Assembly: GCA_002354205.1 (NCBI GenBank)
Contig: DELD01000052.1
Location: 6,354-34,365 of the forward strand
Length of the DNA stretch: 28,012 nucleotides
From: Micavibrio sp. UBA2705
GTDB lineage: Bacteria; Pseudomonadota; Alphaproteobacteria; Micavibrionales; Micavibrionaceae
Reading direction: 5' to 3'
A program made the translations under genes and the position numbers. Shown here piece after piece: positions 23,240 through 28,012 of this stretch; the first letter of the stretch is position 1, and each line of letters begins with the position of its first letter. Under the pieces are notes generated by a model. The model was given only the letters and a program-made list of their open reading frames with translations. It had not been told where the DNA came from and ran no database searches.

Positions 23240-24496
23240 TTATATACGCAGGCTTTTCCAAGGGTCGAGGCCGATTTGTGGCGTGGTGCCTTGCTGCTGC
23301 TGTGCGCGTCTGCGGTGTAAGTCATCAACATAAATACGTTCAACATAGTTATAGGTGATACCGCCATAAGGCGCGGTCACGATTTCTGTTAGGTTTTCTA
23401 CGTAATCAAAGTCGTCATTCTGCATGGCGTTGATAATATCATTTAAAATATCTTTATCAAAAGGGACAGGCCCTTGTGCGATGAGGCTGTCTTTGCCGAA
23501 GGTAACGTCTTGTCCTGTTTGCATAGCAATGGCTTGTTTAAGCTGCCATATAAACTGACCGCGTACTTCTGTAGAACGATAGAGGCCCTTTTTCTGCCCT
23601 GTGCGTAGGTCACCGACATATTGGTTGAGCATGATGCGCATACCATTGGCGTTGCTTTGCTCTTTTTCTGCGGCGCTGACAAGGTTGTAGTCATTTGCAG
23701 GCGGGCAGTGCTGATTAGCAGGGATCTGCGTGTCAAGATGGTTTAGCTGCGTTTGTATGGCCTGACAATGCGCTTTATAGGGCGCGATATTGCCGCTCAT
23801 GCATTGGTTATGTGCGTTGATGATATCTGCATCAACGCCAGAGAGCATTGATTTTTGAAGATATTGCAGTCCACGCGCGCCAACAGAAGATTCCCAAAGT
23901 AGATGAGAGCGTAAATAGCCAGTCGCAAGCGTCGGTACGCCTTCATAGCCAAGGATTTTTTTATCTTGCAGTGTTGTTGCGTTATCTAGGGCATCTTCAA
24001 ATTTTTGAATGCTTTCACGCAGGGTTTGAATTTGCGCGCGATTCATGTCTGATGGCCCTTGGGCAAGAAATTTGGTTGCTTTTTGTTTTAATGTTGGCAG
24101 CTTGTTTGCGCTATCGTTCAGCGGGTAGGCATCCAATATCATATTAAATAAAAATGGGAAGCGGCGTAGGTCGCGTGTGTAGTCGGCATGCGCATTTAAA
24201 TAATCTACATCCATGATTTTAAAGTCGAGATTTATAGGATGTGGATGGCCTGGGATATTAAGTGTTTCAGAAGCAAATTGCGCTGCTTCGTATTTATTTG
24301 GCAGTTTGTCATAGAGGATTACAAAATCAAAGTCGGAAGTATCAGAAGGGAGGTTGGTATTCTGTCCATTTAATTGGCGGGCCTGTGAACCGCAAAGCAG
24401 TAAAATAGGGGCATCGGCAAATTTTTGTGAAACATAGGGGCGGATGTTTGTATTAAAAAAGTGGAATGGATCCCAAGATGATTGCAAGCTAGACAT
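23240..24496 (-). CDS. Pol-beta-type nucleotidyltransferase-domain protein
   Basis: The 418-residue protein has an N-terminal nucleotidyltransferase core: ILLLCGSQAR (Gly36, Ser37), then the metal-binding pair in SDFDFVILYD (Asp55, Asp57), and a likely third carboxylate in INLDFKIMD (Asp91). About 15 residues separate GS from the DxD, slightly longer than usual. The C-terminal two thirds are mainly helical, with a Gln-rich end (RRRAQQQQGTTPQ), and belong to no family I know. ATG 24496 has AAGGA 9 bases upstream, so the longer frame to 24526 is rejected. Substrate is unknown: nucleotide addition to RNA, protein or a small molecule are all possible. Sharing a transcript with an RNase D-like exonuclease hints at RNA 3' ends. 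Confidence 0.75.
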   Translation of the reverse strand: MSSLQSSWDPFHFFNTNIRPYVSQKFADAPILLLCGSQARQLNGQNTNLPSDTSDFDFVILYDKLPNKYEAAQFASETLNIPGHPHPINLDFKIMDVDYLNAHADYTRDLRRFPFLFNMILDAYPLNDSANKLPTLKQKATKFLAQGPSDMNRAQIQTLRESIQKFEDALDNATTLQDKKILGYEGVPTLATGYLRSHLLWESSVGARGLQYLQKSMLSGVDADIINAHNQCMSGNIAPYKAHCQAIQTQLNHLDTQIPANQHCPPANDYNLVSAAEKEQSNANGMRIMLNQYVGDLRTGQKKGLYRSTEVRGQFIWQLKQAIAMQTGQDVTFGKDSLIAQGPVPFDKDILNDIINAMQNDDFDYVENLTEIVTAPYGGITYNYVERIYVDDLHRRRAQQQQGTTPQIGLDPWKSLRI

Positions 24497-24791
24497 ACGG
24501 CATTTTCCTTGTCGTAAGCGGTTCAAACTAAAGTTTTTATCTTGGGATTATCTCTCTATCACGCGTTTTTTCTTATGTCTATAGTTTTTTATGTCATTGT
24601 AATCGTTTTTGTGTGATGTAAATTGTGTTTTGCTTATATTGTAACTTGTACCCTTATGCGGATAAAAAGCACATTATATAAAAATCATAATAAAACCAAT
24701 GGCATGAACAGAAGTTTTGCTACGCATTTTTACGATATGTTAATATTATGGAGTTATAAGTAAGGGGATAAAGAAAAGCGGGTATAAAACT
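24497..24791. other. AT-rich divergent intergenic region
   Basis: The 295-base region between two divergent genes is strongly AT-rich and shows no open frame of note. A possible + strand promoter is TTGCTA (24717-24722), a 17-base spacer, and TTAATA (24740-24745). No strong hairpin was seen. Confidence 0.4.
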
Positions 24792-25256
24792 ATGACAGCA
24801 TTAATGAAAATGACACATCACGAAATTGATAACAGCTTACGGAACAACCCGTATACTGCGCGCGTCTTGCATACGTTTGAACAGCACCAAGATGATTGGG
24901 AGGCACTGGATAAAAAGTTGGAGCAGCTTGGTAATAGTTTTAACCAAGGGCGTGCATCTCTGCTAGGTATGCGTCCTCTTAAAGACGGAGATACGCATAT
25001 TAACACGCGTTTTAATCCGATGGCAGCAGGGGCGGATAAGGATATTCAGAGACTGCATAGTATTGAGGTAGGGCAAGCGCTTTTGGAAAGTATTCATTGC
25101 GGCGAAGAGCAGTTATACTTAAAGATGAACGCAGCGGTTCAAGGCGTTAGGCCGTTCAGTGGTGGCTTTACAGTGGCTTCTCAGCTTTATCGCCAGCGAG
25201 AAAACGCTGCGGCTGATGACAAGCCAAAAGAACGCATCACGATTAATACGTTTTAA
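24792..25256 (+). CDS. Hypothetical protein (154 aa)
   Basis: The soluble, charged, His- and Gln-rich protein has a helical N-terminal part (ARVLHTFEQHQDDWEALDKKLEQLGNSF) that may form a coiled coil, and no signal peptide or membrane segment. No catalytic motif is apparent. The ribosome binding site is poor for the ATG at 24792 (GCGGG, 10 bases upstream). In-frame ATGs at codons 5 and 7 are alternatives. It is a single gene, followed by a strong terminator shared with convergent rpsP. I do not recognise the family. Confidence 0.55.
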   Translation: MTALMKMTHHEIDNSLRNNPYTARVLHTFEQHQDDWEALDKKLEQLGNSFNQGRASLLGMRPLKDGDTHINTRFNPMAAGADKDIQRLHSIEVGQALLESIHCGEEQLYLKMNAAVQGVRPFSGGFTVASQLYRQRENAAADDKPKERITINTF

Positions 25257-25281
25257 AATATGGCCTAGTTTAGCGATAAGA

Positions 25282-25313
25282 AAAAGCCTTGCAGAATATT
25301 CCGCAAGGCTTTT
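25282..25313. terminator. Bidirectional intrinsic terminator (hypothetical gene / rpsP)
   Basis: Perfect 11-base arms AAAAGCCTTGC (25282-25292) and GCAAGGCTTTT (25303-25313) flank the loop AGAATATTCC. A-rich and T-rich flanks give a U-tract in both directions. The central GCAGAATATTCCGC differs by one base from the terminator core at 13096-13109. Confidence 0.92.
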
Positions 25314-25340
25314 GTTTTATTTCGCTTTGAAGCTTTAAAG

Positions 25341-25784
25341 TTAAGCTTCTTTTGCTTCTTCAGCTGGTGCATCAACTGCCGCTTCTTCTGCAGGGGCTTC
25401 TTCAGCTGGTGCTGCGGCTGCTTCTGCCGCTGCTTCTGCTGCTAATTTCGCTTTTTCAGCTTTTTCTTCTAGGCGTGCTTGTGCTTGCGCTTTTGGCTTC
25501 GCTTTTGCGATGCTTTGACGCTGCTCTGGCATGTCTGCAATGCCAGCTTTGCCAAGGAAAGTTGCAACACGGAAAGATGTCTGTGCGCCTTCGCCAAGCC
25601 AATATTTGATACGTTCTTCGTTCAAAGTAACGCGCTTTTCGTCGTCTTTGGCGAGAAGTGGGTTATATGTACCAAGTTTTTCGATGTAACGACCATCACG
25701 CGGCATACGGCTATCACAAACCACGATGCTGTAAAATGGACGATTTTTGCGGCCTCTACGTGCCAAACGGATCTTAACTGCCAT
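25341..25784 (-). CDS. rpsP: 30S ribosomal protein S16
   Basis: The 147-residue product begins with the classical S16 sequence VKIRLARRGRKNRPFYSIVVCDSRMPRDGRYIEKLGTYNP. The core domain covers residues 1-90. A lysine-rich then Ala/Glu-rich low-complexity tail (about 91-147) extends it beyond the ~80-residue minimal protein, as in other alphaproteobacteria. AAGGAG precedes the ATG. It follows ffh by 54 bases on the same strand. The usual downstream partners rimM, trmD and rplS are absent: a terminator and an unrelated convergent gene come next. Confidence 0.97.
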   Translation of the reverse strand: MAVKIRLARRGRKNRPFYSIVVCDSRMPRDGRYIEKLGTYNPLLAKDDEKRVTLNEERIKYWLGEGAQTSFRVATFLGKAGIADMPEQRQSIAKAKPKAQAQARLEEKAEKAKLAAEAAAEAAAAPAEEAPAEEAAVDAPAEEAKEA

Positions 25785-25838
25785 GATATTTACTCCTTAA
25801 AATTGACTGTTTATTTCCTAATTCATTTATAACTTTAG

Positions 25839-27473
25839 TTATCTCTTTTTCTTTTTGCGGTTCTTTTTTGTTCCGCCATGACCGCCAAGCGCGGGTAATC
25901 CGCCCATGCCGCCACCCATGCCACCACCAAGGCCGGGCATACCCCCGCCTAAACCTGGCATACCGCCACCCGCGAACGGGTTTGCGCCTAATGGTGAATT
26001 ACCGCTGGCAGCTATGCCGCCATCTTGGTTTTCCATTTCAGCCATTAATGCTTTTACCGCCTCGGGGTCATCCATATCAACGCCGTCCATGTCCATACCT
26101 TGCATGGCATCTAACATGGCTGCGTCTTTACCGCCCATCAGGCCTTTCATTTGTTTCATCATGCCGCCCATGCCCATTTTCTTTAGGCGCTTCATGGCTT
26201 TTTCCATCTGCTGATGCTGCTTGATCAGGCGGTTCACTTCAGGGATGGTTGAACCTGAGCCTGCGGCAATACGCTTTTTACGTGATGCGTTAAGCAGTGA
26301 TGGTTTTGTACGTTCTTTTGTCGTCATGGACTGAATGATAGCTTCTTGCTTTTTCAGCACCGTGTCATCCATGTTGGCTTGGTCAATTTGGTCAGCAAAT
26401 TTGCTGATGCCAGGCATTAATTTGAGCATAGAGCTCATGCCGCCCATTTTTTTCATTTGCTGAAACTGGTCAAGCATGTCGTTAAAATCAAACTGGCCTT
26501 TTTTGAACTTTTTCGCCATTTCGGCGGCTTTGTCCTGATCCATTGTTTCAACGGCTTTTTCAACCAATGAAACAACATCACCCATGCCCAAAATGCGGCT
26601 AACAATACGGTCAGGGTGGAAAGCGTCAATTTCTGTCCATTTTTCGCCTGTACCAATTAATTTTACAGGCTTACCTGTTACGCCAAGCATCGACATCGCC
26701 GCGCCGCCGCGTGCATCGCCATCAACGCGGGTCAGCATAATGCCTGTAATACCCATTTTGTCGTCAAATGCTTTGGCGGTGTTGACGGCATCTTGACCTG
26801 TCATTGCATCAGCGACAAGCAGTGTTTCGGTTGGTTTTGCCAGTTTTTTTACGGCGGCAACTTCATCCATTAATTCTTCGTCAATGGCAAGGCGGCCTGC
26901 AGTATCAAGGATTAATACGTCATAGCCTTCTTTGCGGGCAACATCCATTGCGCGCTTGGTAATTTCAAGCGGGGATTGGCCTTTAATGATCTCTAATGTC
27001 GCCGTGTCAGTCTGCTGCCCAAGCGTAGCAAGCTGTTCTTGCGCGGCAGGGCGCTGGACATCTAACGATGCCATTAATACTTTTTTGCGGTTTTTCTCGC
27101 GCAGCCAATGGGCGATTTTTGCAGATGATGTGGTTTTACCAGCGCCTTGCAAGCCAACCATTAAATAGGCAACAGGCGGCGTTGCTTTTAAGTCAAGTTC
27201 AGTTTCGCCTGCGCCGAGCATCTCGATCATCGCATCATTGACGATTTTGACAACTTGCTGCGCAGGGGAGACAGACTTGATGATGTCTTGCCCTACGGCG
27301 CGGGCTTTGACTTTTTCAATGAATTCTTTGACGACAGGTAAAGCAACATCGGCTTCCAACAATGCAATACGAATCTCGCGCATTGCTGCAGTGACGTCAT
27401 TTTCGCTTAAACGTCCGCCTTTACCGAGTTTTTCAAATATACCGCCAAGGCGGTCACTTAAACTTTGAAACAT
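25839..27473 (-). CDS. ffh: Signal recognition particle protein Ffh (SRP54 GTPase)
   Basis: The 544-residue GTPase binds 4.5S RNA and signal peptides and delivers ribosomes to the membrane with FtsY. The N domain (MFQSLSDRLGGIFEKLGKGGRLSENDV) comes first. The G domain has VGLQGAGKTTSSAKIA, DTAGRLAIDEELMDE, TRVDGDARGGAAMS and the closing loop GTGEKWTEIDAFHPDRI. The methionine-rich M domain follows, with RKKRIAAGSGSTIPEVNRLIKQ for RNA binding. The last ~60 residues form a glycine-methionine-proline repeat (GMPGLGGG repeated) ending in a basic KKNRKKKKR, making the protein longer than most. It is divergent from dapF. Confidence 0.97.
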   Translation of the reverse strand: MFQSLSDRLGGIFEKLGKGGRLSENDVTAAMREIRIALLEADVALPVVKEFIEKVKARAVGQDIIKSVSPAQQVVKIVNDAMIEMLGAGETELDLKATPPVAYLMVGLQGAGKTTSSAKIAHWLREKNRKKVLMASLDVQRPAAQEQLATLGQQTDTATLEIIKGQSPLEITKRAMDVARKEGYDVLILDTAGRLAIDEELMDEVAAVKKLAKPTETLLVADAMTGQDAVNTAKAFDDKMGITGIMLTRVDGDARGGAAMSMLGVTGKPVKLIGTGEKWTEIDAFHPDRIVSRILGMGDVVSLVEKAVETMDQDKAAEMAKKFKKGQFDFNDMLDQFQQMKKMGGMSSMLKLMPGISKFADQIDQANMDDTVLKKQEAIIQSMTTKERTKPSLLNASRKKRIAAGSGSTIPEVNRLIKQHQQMEKAMKRLKKMGMGGMMKQMKGLMGGKDAAMLDAMQGMDMDGVDMDDPEAVKALMAEMENQDGGIAASGNSPLGANPFAGGGMPGLGGGMPGLGGGMGGGMGGLPALGGHGGTKKNRKKKKR

Positions 27474-27633
27474 TGTTGTTTTGCCTTAATAAATTCAATT
27501 CGTAAGCAAATTAACCACAGTGAGCGAATTGTCGCCGACTATGGGGTATCCTTGCTAAACAATGGACACATATTCATCACAATGGTATGAAAGTGTGTTA
27601 TATACGCTGTTGTTTATAAGGATGTTAAAAGAA

Positions 27634-28011
27634 ATGTCAACTAGATTCCTAAAAATGCACGGCCTTGGTAATGATTTCGCGATTTTTGATGCGCGGCTAA
27701 ACCCATTGCCTGCGCTTGATATTGGGCGTTTATCAAACCGTAAAACGGGCATTGGCTTTGACCAAATGGCTGTTCTTTCGGCGCATGAGGGGGCGGATTG
27801 CTTTATGCATATATATAATGCCGATGGCGGGCGCGTTGGCGCGTGCGGTAACATGACGCGCTGTGTTGCGGATATATTGCTGAAAGAAAGCAGTAAGGAA
27901 AAAGTCACTATCGCCACGGATGCAGGGTTACTTAACTGCTGGAAAAGTGATGCGGAGCAGTGCTGGATCAGCGTTGATATGGGCGCGCCAAAGAAGGCTA
28001 TGACGTATTAA
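27634..28011 (+). pseudogene. dapF: Diaminopimelate epimerase, frame interrupted (partial)
   Basis: The product starts RFLKMHGLGNDFAIFDAR and contains KTGIGFDQMAVL and the first catalytic cysteine in YNADGGRVGACGNMTRCVAD (Cys71). This is clearly DapF, the enzyme converting LL- to meso-diaminopimelate for lysine and peptidoglycan synthesis. The frame ends at TAA 28009-28011 after 125 residues, whereas DapF is about 270-280 residues with a second catalytic cysteine in the missing half. After VDMGAPKKA the sequence, shifted by one base, reads GAC GTA TTA, a plausible continuation. A real frameshift, a sequencing error or a true pseudogene are all possible. ATG 27634 is preferred; AAGGA lies 11 bases upstream. 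A longer frame from 27562 is unlikely. Confidence 0.7.
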
Positions 28012-28012
28012 T

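Noticed and set aside
25900..25985. Repeated short units resembling a CRISPR or minisatellite
   Set aside because: The units are coding repeats of the Ffh tail without spacers of regular size.
25868..26224. Open frames on the + strand rich in Pro and Gly
   Set aside because: They mirror the Gly-Met repeat tail of ffh on the opposite strand and have no translation signals.
1..28012. tRNA, rRNA, insertion sequence or CRISPR array
   Set aside because: No cloverleaf ending in CCA context, transposase motif, terminal inverted repeat or spaced repeat array was noticed while reading; a dedicated search was not possible.

Overview
The window looks like a chromosomal segment of an alphaproteobacterium with moderate-to-low GC. 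The lineage evidence is a flbT-flaF pair, an NDUFAF6-like member of the squalene/phytoene synthase family, a short ~208-residue phosphoglycerate mutase, and a divergent dapF / ffh-rpsP arrangement. A Micavibrio-like lineage would fit, but that is a guess from gene content. No tRNA, rRNA, CRISPR array or insertion sequence was seen.

Region 1 (1-13058, all + strand) is one large block for a type IV pilus or related secretin-based envelope machine. In order it encodes a GspL/PilM-N-like bitopic protein, a PilO/GspM-like protein, a periplasmic protein with a PilP/GspC-like domain, an ABC-transporter ATPase, an acidic TPR protein (MshN-like position), a prepilin peptidase, tandem PilT and PilU ATPases, a lipoprotein secretin of MshL type, an ABC-2-like permease, a membrane-anchored helical-repeat protein, and a seven-helix membrane protein ending in an AraC-type DNA-binding domain. 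No pilin, PilB-type assembly ATPase or complete PilC platform protein is present, so the locus probably continues upstream. The ABC ATPase, permease and anchored protein resemble the PilG/H/I set of Myxococcus in gene context. Together with the membrane AraC protein they make this the most unusual part of the window.

Region 2 (13059-19452) holds housekeeping genes: pnp (minus strand, with a long hairpin in its leader that pairs well only in the pnp transcript sense), gpmA, a degenerate paralogue fragment followed by an intact small hypothetical gene, the NDUFAF6-like gene, an iron superoxide dismutase, and the flagellin regulators flbT and flaF without a flagellin gene nearby.

Region 3 (19453-25256) is more accessory: an alpha/beta-hydrolase esterase, an intergenic cluster of four DnaA-box-like 9-mers, an HNH endonuclease, a hypothetical protein, a DMT-like transporter, a two-gene minus-strand unit coding a pol-beta-type nucleotidyltransferase and an RNase D-like 3'-5' exonuclease, and another hypothetical protein.

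Region 4 (25257-28012) contains rpsP and ffh on the minus strand and a divergent dapF. The dapF frame stops after 125 codons, at a point where a one-base shift would restore a plausible continuation.

Strong intrinsic terminators lie after the AraC gene and pnp (bidirectional), after sodB, and between the 24.8-kb gene and rpsP (bidirectional). The two bidirectional ones share almost the same loop sequence.
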